Origin: Immersiella caudata
Lineage: Eukaryota > Ascomycota > Sordariomycetes > Sordariales > Lasiosphaeriaceae
NCBI GenBank assembly: GCA_030512335.1
Contig: JAULSU010000001.1
Coordinates: 3,472,001 to 3,536,000 of the forward strand
Direction: 5' to 3'
DNA: 64,000 bases
Of the stretch, positions 9,865-22,035 are shown one piece after another; within the stretch, counting starts at the first letter, position 1, and every line of letters starts with the position of its first letter. A model generated the notes under the pieces. The model was given only the letters and a program-made list of their open reading frames with translations, was not told where the DNA came from and made no database searches. The translations under genes and the position numbers were made by a program.

Positions 9865-11029
9865 GATGGAAGTCTGAAGTTGAACAAGCGCGACCGAGTG
9901 CTTGAAACGATAAAAAGCAGCCCGCTGAGTTTTGAGGCGACGCCGTGCCTCTCAAAGGATGGTCGGGGGTGACACAGCAATCTCGGCTTGAGGTACCAGT
10001 CTTTTGAAGCCCCAAGGGGACTATTTTCACCCCAAATCCCGCTCTGGTCGGCTCAGTCAGCATTCTTGCATATGTCACAAACAATCATCTGCACGGTTTC
10101 GCCAACTCGAGAGGTGATGTTTCCAGCATCTTCCTCACCCAGACCCTGGTCAACAAAGCACCATGACCATCCTGAAATGGGAAAGCAAAGAACAGCACAC
10201 AAAAATAAACTGAAATGAGACATACCAGCAGGCTCGCGACAAGAACGATGCTTTCAACTCGTATTTCTCATGTCAGACTCCACAGTTTAGATCGCGCAAC
10301 GGCTGAATGCGACGGTTAAGCGTGCGACGAGAGGGGAGCCCAATAGCGCGGCGGTTGTCCGCCGTCCGTTCGTTGAAGACGAATGTGTATTGAAGCGAAG
10401 TTGAAGAAGCGAATGAAGACACGGTCTCCAGCCTGGCGAGTAGTATGAATGATGAAGATGAAGATTTGAAGAAAACAACGAGATGTCATCCAGGGGCTGA
10501 GCGACGGCAGCCGAGACGCGGATGGTAGGTAAAACGGCGCCAAGGGGTCCAGCGCTCACGATTGACCAATCACGATTGCCAATCATACTCCCCCCTCCCC
10601 CACCAACCTCGAGGTACGTACTCCTGAGCTGTTCCACTGGAACATCACGGCTGTGGTCTTTGTGCGACGTCCAGCAGAACGTCAATCGCCGCATGAGTTT
10701 GCTACCCTAAGGTACGTGGTAGTGCATACTCTAGTCTATGAATCGCCGTACCACATGTTCGCCAGTGAGAGCCATGATGAAAACAGTCCCCGTCCAGTTG
10801 TGTCCTACCCCGCACTCCCTGCCAGCAGGTTCAACAAACGGAAGAGACCTAGAAGAACCTCCAGGAGGAAGAAAAACATCCATACCACTCATGACCCAGT
10901 TTCCAACTCCAAGCCCAATCTATGTCCAAGCCCAGCCATCCAAAGGAACATAACAACACATCCCCTAATCCATTCCCAAAGCCCTCAACTCCCAAACACC
11001 TATTCCGAGTCCAAAACAAAAAACCCCTC
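9865..11029. other. Intergenic: kinase 5' flank
   Basis: This is the upstream region of the kinase gene and the 3' flank of the small DUF7053-like gene. A run of C/A-rich sequence lies at about 10800-11000. Short ORFs here have no family resemblance. No RNA gene was recognised. Confidence 0.5.
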
Positions 11030-11621
11030 CTAGGCCTTTGCCTCGATCTCCTCCTTCAACCTCGCAATCATCTTCGCGTGAATCTTCGACCAACCCTCTT
11101 CGCATTCCCCCTTTACCAATCCAATCAAAAGCCTCGAGCAGCGAATTTCAATATGTTCCACCAGCTCCAGCCCAGCTCCCCCGTCCCTGTCCTTCACCTC
11201 CCACGTTGTATCCATAACAATTCCCATGGGCGACTTGATCCTCACGAACAGCCCATCCGTAATATTCGTGATCTCGTACGTGCTGACCACGTTGGTATCC
11301 CAGAGTCCTGCAGGCATGGCGTGCACGATGTCGGTGACGGTGAAGCACTCCGTCTTGAGCGGACCGCGGGCCTGAGCACGGTAGGCCTCGGGGACCTCAG
11401 GGGGCGAAGAGGGAGTGGTGGGTTCCCATTTGTCAATGGCAGGGCCGCATTCGAGAACGAATTTCCGATCGGAGAGCATGGTGAGGGCTTGGTCCCTGGT
11501 CGTCTTTTCCGGGAGAGAGGAGACGTGGTGCAGGGTTGCGGTAGTGTTGAGGACTGTGGTGTGTTTAGGGGGGGTTGTGCCTTTGAAACGGGATGAGGTT
11601 CGACTGTTACTTACAAGACAT
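11030..11621 (-). CDS. Small conserved fungal protein, DUF7053-like
   Basis: The predicted protein is 176 aa with exons 11621..11615 (7 nt, ATG TCT T) and 11553..11030. The intron 11554..11614 has GTAAGT, a CTAAAC branch and CCACAG. The protein begins MSFLNTTATLHHVSSLPEKTT and continues ALTMLSDRKFVLECGPAI, ECFTVTDIVHAMPAGLWDTNVVS, DGLFVRIKSPMGIVMDTTWEV and a Lys/Glu-rich C-terminal helix. The order of strands followed by a long terminal helix looks like the SRPBCC/START-like architecture of fungal DUF7053 proteins, which I state from memory of the family and hold at moderate confidence. Function is unknown. An alternative acceptor at TTTCAAAG would give a 34-nt intron and nine extra residues, also in frame, but it is unusually short. 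The gene is head-to-head with COQ6. Confidence 0.7.
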
Positions 11622-12304
11622 TTTGGATACTGGTTCAGCGGCAGATCAAGGACTGGTTCAGGTACGGTGTGGAGGTAGGTAGAGCGAGGAGGGAAGTAGA
11701 TTAGATTAGAGTGTCAAGGCTGGATGAGGTTCAGTTTAAGTATGGCGCAGCACGCACTGCATGTGTGGATTTGTTTGGCTGCGTCAACTCAAAGTAGGAG
11801 CTTCTGGGTCAGGGTCGACCTGTAACAATCAGGGTGTCACTCGGACCGCCCCAGAGACCGACATCCAATGGGCTGAGCCATTGAAAAGGCCCGTTCAAGA
11901 GGGTTCTAGGCAGGACCGCTTTGTCAATATTGAAACATGGCCAGAGCCAGGTAGGTGTCAATTGGAAGCTGCAAACGGCGAACATCGTCATCACAAGACC
12001 AGGTTGCCGAACAGCGCCCCAAAAGCGTCAATTAAATCCGGCCTTATCAGACTTGTTGACATAATCTTGGTAGCTTTACCGGAATGCTGGTCTGTCAGCC
12101 ATGATTCGCCAATCGGTTTAATTGGGGACGAACGGAAGGTGGGAGATAGGTAGTCGTTGTCCCAGCTGGAAGGACCAGCTCGGGTGTAGGAGCTTGGGCC
12201 ACTTTCGGGCCATGTATCACGAACCTGGTCGCGTCGCTTCCACTTCTTTTTTTGGCGGAGCCTTCGGCAATTTTCCTCGTCATTGGGCGACCAACTTTGA
12301 CCGA
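11622..12304. other. Divergent intergenic region between the DUF7053-like gene and COQ6
   Basis: This 683-bp region lies between two outward-pointing start codons and should carry both promoters. No specific binding site was recognised. Confidence 0.5.
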
Positions 12305-13860
12305 ATGGATTCGATAGCACGAAGGCGAGCGGCCGCTTTCGTTTGCCAAAGCTGCACACGCCGCAGCCTCCGGATTCGAAGACAGCCCCAGCGGGGATTT
12401 TCGAGTGCTGCGAGCCAGCAAACGAAGCCAAACATTTACGATGTCGTCTGCGTCGGTGGTGGTCCGGCCGGCCTGAGTCTCCTGACAGCTCTCCGTACGT
12501 ATCCATGGATCATGGCAATTAACTCGAGCTTCGAGGAAAAGGCTGACCATTTGACCGTAAAGGCGCAAACCCCGTCACATCCCATCTCCGAATTGCGCTG
12601 GTCGAGGCTCAAGACCTCTCCAAGCTCAGATCATGGAAACCCCCACCAGACAGGTTCTCGAATCGGTGCAGCTCCCTGACACCAGCATCAGCCCTCTACC
12701 TTGATAAAATCGGCGCATGGCGCCACTTGGATCTGAGCAGGGTCCAACCGTATCAGGAGATGCAAGTTTGGGACGGTGTATCGGATGCTAGAATCGAGTT
12801 CGACTGGGTGGGGTCGGCACCATCGGCAGGAGCAACCATCGCCTACATGACGGAGAACCTCAACTTGACCTCAGGTTTGCTGAAGCGTCTCGATGAATTG
12901 GGCGGAGTTTCCATCTTTGACGGCGCTAAGGTTGAGGATATCTCGTTTGGCGAGCAAACGGAAGAGTTCAACTTGAGTGAGTGGCCTGTCGTCCACCTAG
13001 GTGGAGGGAAGCAGCTCTTTGCGCGCCTCCTCGTCGGTGCTGATGGCGCAAACAGCCCCGTGAGGTCGTTTGCTGGCATTGAAGCTCGAGGATGGGATTA
13101 TGATCGACATGGCGTGGTGGCGACTCTAGAGCTCGAGGGAGAGGGCTGGGGCGGAGACCAGACGAAAATCGCTTACCAGCGGTTCCTGCCAACAGGGCCT
13201 GTCGCTATGCTCCCCCTCCCCGGCAACTACTCGACTTTAGTCTGGTCTACAACACCCAGGAACGCCGCTCTGCTCAAGAGTTTGTCGACAAAGGACTTTG
13301 TTGCTTTGGTGAACGCGGCATTTCGCCTGACTCCTACAGACTTGGAGTTTATGCACACTCAGAGCTCTGGTCAAACTGACGAAGTTGCGTGGAGACTGGA
13401 GCACTCTGAATTTGACCGTTCCCGTATTCCTCAGGCTGTTACAAACGTCCAGGAGGGCACAATTGCATCGTTTCCTCTCAAGATGCGGCACGCTGACACT
13501 TATATCGGAGAGAGAGTGGCGCTAGTTGGCGATGCGGCTCACACAATTCATCCTCTCGCTGGGCAAGGCCTCAACCAAGGACAGGGGGATGTGCAAAGTT
13601 TGGCAAAAGCCATCGAGTACGCAGTCGCTCACGGTCAGGACCTTGGAACCACCATGTCGCTGGAGTCATATGTTTCGGAGCGATACGCTGCGAATCATGT
13701 GCTTCTTGGGGTTTGCGACAAACTCAACAAGCTGTACTCTGTGGGAAGTGGTCCTTTGGTGCCCCTGAGGTCATTAGGTCTGAACGCTGTCAATGCCTTT
13801 GGCCCATTGAAGTCGTTTTTCATGAGCCAGGCTGCTGGAAGCGGATCCAAGCTGTTCTAG
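12305..13860 (+). CDS. COQ6: Ubiquinone biosynthesis monooxygenase Coq6
   Basis: Coq6 is the flavin-dependent monooxygenase for C5-ring hydroxylation in coenzyme Q synthesis at the matrix face of the inner mitochondrial membrane. Exons are 12305..12494 and 12563..13860, giving 495 aa. Residues 1-35 are Arg-rich and acid-free (MDSIARRRAAAFVCQSC...), a mitochondrial presequence. YDVVCVGGGPAGLSLL is the dinucleotide (FAD) binding loop. RCSSLTPASALYLDKIGAW and LLVGADGANSPVR (the DG motif) follow, and GERVALVGDAAHTIHPLAGQGLNQG is the second FAD motif of the UbiH/Coq6 family. The splice joins CTC C|GC GCA exactly. The C-terminus (NAFGPLKSFFMSQAAG) is also typical. Confidence 0.95.
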
Positions 13861-15718
13861 TGAACGCTGCTGCTGCTGTTATCAATGGAGGGCCACAACG
13901 TGGAAGCAATCACCTCCTTGCACAACAACACGACCTGTACTTTTGTATCACCACACAATTATGACGCTCGGAGGCAGTAAGGCCCGATTCATAAGCGCGT
14001 CCTGGTCATTCTCCCACAAAATCAGATCCCTTGTGCTTGAGTACTTCCATCTTCCATTTGGCATGGTTGCTAGCTCGTTCTCTCCTGCTCGGCCCAGTTG
14101 CGATTTCCCTCTACAAGTCGAACAACTTCACATCCCCTTCAAGGTCTAACTACCTACGATGTCCTGAATGAGCCCAGTATTGTGACCACTGTTGCCCCTC
14201 TACAGCCCCTGAGTTGAGCACGAACTGCTTGACTAACAGGTTCTTCCGGCCTAGCGATTGCTGGCACAGCCATGGCCCCTTGACACTGCCTTGGTCTCGC
14301 TGGTGAAGATTTTATAGGCGAAGCCTTGTGAGCTCGCCAAACCACCGGTCTATTTGAGCAGCGAAAATATCATCAAAATACTAGAACAAGCAGTGTGCAT
14401 CTCGAGACTCAGCCACATCAAACACATGACCTGCACCCAACCCAAACTTACGATGCTTGTCCGTTGATCAAATCTTGATCCCCCTGGTTCCCAAGTGCTT
14501 GCCACTGTCTCTAATCGGCGATGCTATCGTATGAAAATGATCATTGTTAACAGATGTCGCATCCACATCACGATATCGAATTTTTGACTGGGCTGGCGGA
14601 TCGAATATTCGGTCTGGTATTTGATCCCCAGGGGCCTTAGAGGTTCCTGATAAGGATCAAGTTTGCCTCGCTGGCAGTACAAGGCCCGTCAGAATCTATT
14701 TGCCCGGTGACGCATGATGTTATTCGTTCGTTTTTAACCACACCATCGCTTCCCCTACCATCAAACTCTTCCTACGGGCGAGACCTACCCTTTAACTTAT
14801 TCCCCCTTGCCGCCTCCTGCGAGCAAGAAAACACCGCTGCCTTCCGGAGATAAGCGAAGCACTACAACTATCTTCAACAAAACACAAGGCACATCACCTC
14901 CAGTCATCTCTTTCATATCTCCAATACACCGAGCCTGAAGCCACCTAGGCATACCCTTAGCTGAAGGTTAGACCACGCACAGATCAGTTGGCATCGCCTT
15001 TTTGCGGATAAAGCTACAGGCACGTACGAACGCTTGTCACAAGACAACGAAAAGGCAGTGCAGAGTTCGCGGCAGATTTCCTCATCAAGCACCGGATAGT
15101 ATTGTTGAAAGCTGACCATGCTGGGCAATACGCTTTGCTGAACGGCAAACTACCCACTCTTCAGTCAACTTCGATTCTTCACTTGCAAGGCTGGTGCTGA
15201 ACAGCCACCTCTTAGCAGAGCATACGGCCCTAGTCCCAAGATATCACACACTGGGGAGAGCCCACTTTGTTCACCAACAATATTCTCACAAGAAACATCT
15301 TTTCTTCACCTACGGATTGGATACCCATTTAGACGATCGTATCTCGGACCGCGGTCGCTCTTTCTCTCAAAGCACTAAGCACCAACCTGCTGCCTCGTTG
15401 GGAAAGCGCCATCCTTAAGACTGGGAGCCTTGACGCTCAAATACGGAAAGTGTGCCTATTTTCGCCCTTAGCTGCCTGCACTTTCCGGTTTTAAGCAACA
15501 AGGCAACATAAAGCCAACAACATCCACCAGGTAGGCTAACCCTTTTCCACTTTCCCTCCTTTATCTCTCTGTTCCCTATTATTAATCCACTTTACTTCCT
15601 AATCGGAAGAAGCTCTACAAGCTAATCCGGCTACAATATTTACTTATCCTTAAGTGGTTACATTTTTAGCTTGACCGACCCCCTTTTCCTTCCCTGGTCG
15701 AGACAGGACACTGCAAAT
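13861..15718. other. Intergenic: long upstream region of the Cys/His-rich gene
   Basis: This 1.86-kb region lies between COQ6 and the next start codon. It carries pyrimidine-rich tracts at about 15540-15610 and several splice-like sequences (for example CAGGTAGGCTAAC near 15528), so a long leader with an untranslated intron is possible. No coding region is convincing. Confidence 0.45.
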
Positions 15719-17158
15719 ATGTGCCACCAGGAGTTCATCGCCTATCAGTGCGGCCACAGATCGATAGGCATTATTCGACCTTGCCCCCTTACTACGGCCG
15801 CCCAGAACCTCAAACCCTGCTCCAGTCAGCCCACGAAGCAGTACAACGCTCTATCCATGTGTGTTGCTTGCGAAAGGACTTTGCATTTCCGCTGGGTGCT
15901 GGTCCGGGAGTGGGAGCATCGCTGGATGCACGAACGTGGCGTCTGCGAATGCGACGTCCACTTCCCCGGCTTGCTTCACAGGCCTCGAATGTCGGGATAC
16001 GAGGCCCTTGAGTCCCTAGGCCACGAGCATGCAGGAACTACCCCTGAGGATGATACTCTGATGGAGATGTACGCCAGGATGTCCTTGAACGAGTCCTACG
16101 TCGACAAGAGCAAATACCCCGAGGACGCCACGACACAGGCATATGGACAGGCAAGTACCCCCTCTTCCGTCAACAGACAGAAAGTGACTGGCGTCCCTGA
16201 GCCTGGCGTCGTTCCTCAGACCTACACTGAGATGAAAATCAACGGTGAACATCGTGTGGCCGTCAGGGTACCTGGCCTATACGCCGCTGAGTGGCTGGCG
16301 GACCACCGGGCCCTTCATGTCAGTGGGTCGTGCGATTGCCCTGCTGTCTTCACACCCCTCAGGTCCAACATTGACGAGTCCGCCCTTGACACTTCTCAAC
16401 GTCAGTTCCTCCAGTATTATCGCGATTTCGAAAAGAACGGCAACGCAATGAGCCGTCAAGAGGTCGAGAAGCGCGTCGCAGAGATTACGAGAATGTTTGG
16501 ACCCTTTGTCCCCATCCAGATTGACGAGACAAAGCCGAACAACCACCAACTAAGCGCTATAACCGTTCCGGAAGTCATTCCCAGTCACCCGGCGCAATAC
16601 AAGTACGCATACGTCCATGTGTCGCAGACGACGACAGCACCCCACATGCATCTCCATATGTACCCCCAAGCTCACCATGCGTCTCTGTCCAACCCTTCCG
16701 GACCAGAGCCCCACGGTGATGCGGCGGGAACATTCTCCGACGAACAGGAGGCTACGGGCCCCGGGTTTTCGCAATACCCTCAAAGGTTGAATATCGGGGG
16801 GGCCGTCCTAGCCATCAATGATGTTCCGGGCTCTTCTCATTGGGACGAAGCCTCAACTTCGACTGCCAACCCCCTGGTGACAACCTTTTGGCCTCCACAT
16901 GCTCAGTTTATTCCGGGAAGCAATCCGCCGACGCTCATCGGCCCTGGTCCCTTTACGACGACTGGCTTTGATTTCACCCCGGTCTTCAACAATGACGGCT
17001 CCATCCCGGTACAGCAACCTTTCTCGCTCTGCGGCCTGCCGGTCGGTGCAGGACCTGAGGGCGAGTCCCATATGCCGCACTGGAGCGAATGTCGCCTGAC
17101 CCGAGGACCAGTGCCATTGAGCGCACCGCCACGCTCACAGTCTGCTTGCTCGTTGTAG
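15719..17158 (+). CDS. Unrecognised Cys/His-rich fungal protein
   Basis: The protein is 479 aa from the ATG at 15719; the open frame extends 16 codons upstream but without an ATG. I do not recognise it. The N-terminal ~85 residues contain CHQEFIAYQCGH, then CPL, KPC, SMCVACE and GVCECDVH, a spaced Cys/His set that could bind zinc. A Trp/Arg-rich segment (FRWVLVREWEHRW) lies between them. A short helical block (QRQFLQYYRDFEKNG...EVEKRVAEITRMF) is near residues 235-265. The C-terminal half is low-complexity (His, Pro, Thr, Gly) without membrane segments. Codon use and the long unbroken frame support a real gene. A C-terminal intron or a different 3' end cannot be excluded. Confidence 0.72.
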   Translation: MCHQEFIAYQCGHRSIGIIRPCPLTTAAQNLKPCSSQPTKQYNALSMCVACERTLHFRWVLVREWEHRWMHERGVCECDVHFPGLLHRPRMSGYEALESLGHEHAGTTPEDDTLMEMYARMSLNESYVDKSKYPEDATTQAYGQASTPSSVNRQKVTGVPEPGVVPQTYTEMKINGEHRVAVRVPGLYAAEWLADHRALHVSGSCDCPAVFTPLRSNIDESALDTSQRQFLQYYRDFEKNGNAMSRQEVEKRVAEITRMFGPFVPIQIDETKPNNHQLSAITVPEVIPSHPAQYKYAYVHVSQTTTAPHMHLHMYPQAHHASLSNPSGPEPHGDAAGTFSDEQEATGPGFSQYPQRLNIGGAVLAINDVPGSSHWDEASTSTANPLVTTFWPPHAQFIPGSNPPTLIGPGPFTTTGFDFTPVFNNDGSIPVQQPFSLCGLPVGAGPEGESHMPHWSECRLTRGPVPLSAPPRSQSACSL

Positions 17159-17777
17159 CAAGAACTGCCGCCTCAGTTTCGGCTCCATGTGAGTTTCCTT
17201 CCACCTTACCTAGTAATATCGCTCCCATTACAAGTCCTCTAAAGACTCATCCACCTTCTATACTAACCCCCTAGTCCTCAGCACATTCGAAATTGGAGGA
17301 CCAGGCACTCACATAATTGTGATGAACACGACGAGCATGGCAAAAAGGTATATACTGCAATCCTCACGGGAGCCACCTCGAGGACAACTATCCACCCATT
17401 TTCCTCCCTCCCCCTCGATAATCCTCTCGAGGGCTTCTATCCCGGTCGAATGGGCCTTATGATACACAGGTACAAACGAAAGGAGCGTTCCGCTCCCGCA
17501 CATCCATCCGCGACCAACCCATCTCTCAACACCGAAATCGAAACACAAGACACGCGCGTCCCTTCTCTCTATTTAATGAAGAAACCCCATGATCAATCAA
17601 ATATCCCTCTTGATGGATCAAAGCAAGAATGAGGGGCGGGAGATGATGCAAAGTCCTTTGGAACGTCTTTCCTCTTCTTGCGGTGCTTTGGGTGCTATGC
17701 GCTACGCTGGGTTCCTGACGTCTCGTCCGCCTTCCCTTTGGCGTTGGATCTCCCTAGTCCGCATGCATGCATGCATC
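17159..17777. other. Convergent intergenic region with a GCAT repeat
   Basis: This holds the 3' flanks of two converging genes. The self-complementary run (GCAT)3 at 17761-17772 abuts the stop codon of the complex I gene. Nothing else was recognised. Confidence 0.5.
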
Positions 17778-19367
17778 TTGTTTACCGATCAACCTCGCCT
17801 GCGGAATAAAGTTAGCATTTTTGGAGCATGGGAAGAATTTTGCACATATTTAGAGCACATACCGAACACGAGATCCATGGTACCGATCACAGCCACAGCG
17901 TCAGCGAGAAGATGGCCCTTCGACACATGGTCGAAACCGGCGAGATGGGCGAAGCCAGGTGCACGGATGTGCACACGATACGGGCGTTCAGTGCCGTCGC
18001 TGACGACATAGACACCCATCTCGCCCTTGGGAGCCTCGATGGCGGAGTACGTATCACCAGGGGGAACAGCGTAGCCCTTGGTATACAGAAGGAAGTGATG
18101 GATAAGGGCTTCCATGTTCTCCTTCATGGCAGCACGGGGAGGTGGGGAGATCTTGTAGTCCTCGACGCGGACCGGGCCGGCAGGCATCTTGTTGAGGCAC
18201 TGGTGGATGATGCGCAGAGATTGGCGGAACTCCTCCATGCGGCACAGGTAACGGTCATAGCAGTCGCCGTTGACACCAACCGGGACATCGAACTCGACCT
18301 CGCCGTAAGCGTCATAGGGGGCGCTCTTGCGAATGTCCCAGGGAACGCCGGAACCACGGAGCATCACACCAGTGAAGGACAGGTTGAGTGCTTCAGCGGC
18401 CGAGACCACGCCGACTCCCTGGAGACGGTTGATCCAGATTCGGTTGTCCGTCAACATCTCCTCGGTCTCGTCGATACGGTCACCGAACTGGGTGGCCCAT
18501 TGGTAAATATCATCGAGGAGGCCGACGGGGATATCCTGATGAACACCACCGGGGCGGACATAGGCGGCGTGGAGACGGGCACCTGAGACTCGCTCGTAGA
18601 ATTCCTACGCAGTTTGTATATTAGTTTCTTAGATTCCAGTCACGCTCGCGCAGATTTTCCAATTCAGAGTTTTAACCCACCATGAGCTTCTCTCGCTCCT
18701 CAAAACCCCACAGGAAGGGCGTAAGAGCACCGACGTCCATGGCGTGAGAAAGAATAGACATGAGGTGGTTGAGAATGCGCGTAATCTCGCCGAACAAGGT
18801 GCGAATCCACTTTGCGCGGTCCGGAATCTCAATGTTGAGTAACTTCTCGACGGCCAGCGAGAAGCACTGCTCGTTGGTCATCATGGAGACGTAGTCGAGA
18901 CGGTCAAAGTACGGAAGGGCCTGGAGATATGTCCTGTACTCGCACAGCTTCTCGGTACCGCGGTGCAGCAGACCAACGTGTGGATCGGCACGAACGATCT
19001 CTTCGCCCGTGAGCTCCAGAATCAGACGCAACACACCGTGGGCGGCAGGATGCTGGGGACCGAAGTTGACCGTATAGTGGCGCACCTTGCGGCCCTCAAC
19101 CTCACCACCTTCGCGGGAATTTCCCGAGGCGCCCTTGATGGAGCCGTCATTGAGGCGCGACGTGCCGTAGGGATCGTTCGGCCGCGTGAAGTCGGCGTCG
19201 ACAGGGACGAGACGCGTGCCCTCGTAGGCGGCAGGCTCGGCATATCGACGGTGGGCGGTGGCGGAGAAGGACCGGGCGGACGAGATGGGAGCTGTTGCTA
19301 CGGTCGACGGACGCACGCAGAGACGCTTGGCGCTGCGGCCGGCAAGCCGGTACAGCGTCGATGCCAT
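17778..19367 (-). CDS. nuo-49: NADH:ubiquinone oxidoreductase 49 kDa subunit, mitochondrial
   Basis: This is the NDUFS2/NuoD homologue of complex I, which helps form the quinone-binding site next to cluster N2. Exons are 19367..18681, 18604..17863 and 17794..17778, giving 481 aa, the family length. An Arg/Ser/Ala-rich presequence (MASTLYRLAGRSAKRLCVRP...) is followed by YTVNFGPQHPAAHGVLRLILEL, HVGLLHRGTEKLCEYRTYLQALPYFDRLDYVSMM, SHAMDVGALTPFLWGFEEREKLM, and ERVSGARLHAAYVRPGGVHQD. The HGVLR His and the YFDRLDYV Tyr that line the quinone cavity are present. The last exon is only 17 nt and codes for the conserved C-terminus ...VFG-EVDR. Intron 2 (17795..17862) uses GTATGT and CCGCAG. Intron 1 (18605..18680) uses a weaker GTGGGT donor. 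Confidence 0.96.
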
Positions 19368-20950
19368 TGTCGTCGAAGGGAAGAGCGGGGAGGAGGGCGA
19401 GGAGCGTCGTTTCTCCCGGGTTGGGGCCTCTTCTCCAGCGTCAATGGCTAGCACTGAGCGTGGTTGTCCTTTGGTGGGGAGGTTTTGAAGGCTCTCTAAC
19501 GCTCTCCGAAAGTCGTCGCCGTCACTCTGTAAACGAGCTCGCCAGTGGCCAATGGGAGCCGTTTGGAGCTCCAGTCCGGGGTTTATCCGGATGCCACAAC
19601 CCGGGCCCATCCGAGTGCAATTGCGAGCTCTCTTATTGGTCAGAGTCCTCTATTCCCCAAACTCCCACACAGCGGTGACAGCAAGGTCAAAATGCCATTG
19701 ACTTTGACGCTTGGATGAAACTTTTGAATAGACATTTCGAGTATGGAGTCTACGTTGTGCAAAGTCTCGCCCGGGGGGTTTTGAGCTATAATTCCTGGTG
19801 GTTGTGGCCTCAACCGCTGAACTCAACGCTCTTGAGCTGCACCTTCCAGGTCGCCAAAGATCGGAATAAATTCTTTTGTTCAACATTTGATAAATAGGGA
19901 CATTGAACAGTTGGTAGGCTCGGGAAGCCGCATCGGTCACAACTCTTGGATCGGCAGAGTGAGCTGTCGGAAGCTCAACCTACATCAGATATAACTGCCA
20001 GACCTTCGAGATTCCAGGTATGCGTCTATGCCAGTGGGATAATGAGTTTGACCACCACAACCTAGGCGGAAGCCCTGTGATGAGCCGGGAAAGTTATTGT
20101 TGAGATGCAAAGAGGCATTCGAAGGTGATGCCCTCTGCCCGGAAGGCCAACGCCTGTTGGGAATGCAACAAGGCAGGGGCTGGTATTGTCGATTGAGGGT
20201 ATGTTAGAGCTGGCTGCTTCACTCAGCCACCAACGAGCCTGGCGCCGCTCTTGGCGGTGACTATGTATGAATGCCATTGTACCCGCGCTGAAGCGCTAGT
20301 GAAAAACACCGTGTTTTTCTGAAGCAGTGGCTCCATTCACAGTCCGGAACCTGGTGTCCGAGCTCGCCATCGACGCGGCTTAAAAGTGCTATTCACAAAA
20401 CTGCCCTTTCTTCCGGGCACGGGTGCGAGGTTGCCAATGTAGACTGGGGTAGAGGGCCCCACATTGTTCTGAAAAAGTCCCCACAGGCAAAAAAGACTTA
20501 CTTTTGGCCAGGATTTGGCTGCACGTTAAAAGTACTCGGTACAAGGATCACCTCTCTGCCAGAGCCACGCCACGCCTCGAATCAGGACACTTTGTCTTCG
20601 AGCTCACCACGGCGCCTCAACTCTGCGTGGCATTACAGCAGCTCCCTCCCAACACCCTCACCTTCTGCTCTGCCCGCTGGCATTTCTTGGTCGCTCGAAC
20701 CTTGTCGCAGCTACTTTTGCCAAATTCACCTGCTTCATTTTTTCACGACCGTCTCTCTGCTTCTATTCCGCACGTCCCCATTGCAGCCTGTTTTCTGCTG
20801 ACTACGACCCCTCGACGAAATTCCAGCTGGCGCCGCCTCCCATTCTTTGACACCTCGCGCCGACAAACAGGAGCGCCAGCAGGTCTGTCCTTTTGTCGAC
20901 TTCGCTTCTCCGGTACCGACCGTTAAACACATCACAATCAGACGGCAGCT
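19368..20950. other. Divergent intergenic region between complex I 49 kDa and SURF4
   Basis: This 1.58-kb interval between outward-pointing genes should hold both promoters. No gene was recognised; short ORFs lack any family resemblance. Confidence 0.5.
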
Positions 20951-22035
20951 ATGGCGCAAATGCGAGGACCGGGCAGCTACGGCATCGGGGCGCCGAACCC
21001 GTTCGGTGGGACCAGCGACGACAAGCCCGAGGGCTCGAGTCCTCTCGATGCCATCCGAGAGCAGACGAGCAAGATCGAGGATCTCTTGGACAACCTCAGC
21101 GAGCCGATCAAGCCGTACGTTCTTGCGCCTGCGAGCTCCATCATGGAACCCGTCTGACAGTTGTGCTGCAGCTTCCTCCCTGCGATCGGCCGCTTCCTGA
21201 TCGTTGTCACCTTCATCGAAGATGCGCTCAGAATAATAACACAATGGAGCGACCAGCTTCTTTACCTTCACGACTATCGTCACAGTACGTTCCGTTCCCC
21301 ATGGCATGGCGCCTAGTCGTGGGCAGTGAGCTAATTGCTTCGATTCCAGTTCCATCTGGCCTCACCCACCTCTTCCTCATCATCAACGTGATCGCCATGT
21401 CGGTCTGCTCCACCCTCGTCATCATCCGCAAGCACTCCGAATATGCCGTCGTCGGTCTCATCGGCGTTGTGATCACTCAGGCGATTGGCTATGGTCTCAT
21501 CTTTGACCTAAACTTCTTCCTTCGCAACCTGTCGGTCATGGGTGGTTTGCTTATGGTTCTTTCGGATTCGTGGGTGCGCAAGACCAAGGCCTTCGCCGGT
21601 CTGCCTCAGATTGAGGAGAAGGACCGCAAGATGTACTTTCAACTTGCTGGTCGTGTGCTTCTAATCTTCCTTTTCGTCGGCTTCGTCTTCAGCGGCGAGT
21701 GGTCCCTGTGGCGTGTCATCGTCTCGCTCCTCGGACTCGTTGCCTGCGTCATGGTTGTTGTCGGTTTCAAGGCCAAGTTCAGCGCCACCCTCTTGGTTGT
21801 TATTCTCAGCATCTTCAACATCCTGGTCAACAACTTCTGGACTGTACGTTGCAATCCACTTTCCGTGGTGGGAATCAGTGCTGACCAAATGTGACAGCTT
21901 CACGAACACCATCCCCACAGGGATTTCGCCAAGTATGATTTCTTCCAGATTCTCTCCATTGTCGGTGGTCTCCTGCTCCTGGTCAACACTGGCCCGGGTC
22001 AGTTCAGCATCGACGAGAAGAAGAAGGTCTACTAG
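20951..22035 (+). CDS. ERV29: ER cargo receptor, SURF4/Erv29 family
   Basis: Erv29/Surf4 is a polytopic cargo receptor that packs soluble secretory proteins into COPII vesicles. Exons are 20951..21114, 21172..21284, 21350..21843 and 21898..22035, giving 302 aa. A soluble N-terminus (SPLDAIREQTSKIEDLLDNL) is followed by FLPAIGRFLIVVTFIEDALRI, the family signature, and about six or seven hydrophobic segments. Further blocks are GLIFDLNFFLRNLSVMGGLL, FAGLP and NNFWTLHEHHPHRDFAKYDFFQ. The C-terminus KKKVY is a KKxx dilysine signal for COPI retrieval, and zeta-COP is encoded earlier in this window. All splice phases close exactly (CC|C, A|TT, ACT|CTT). Confidence 0.95.
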
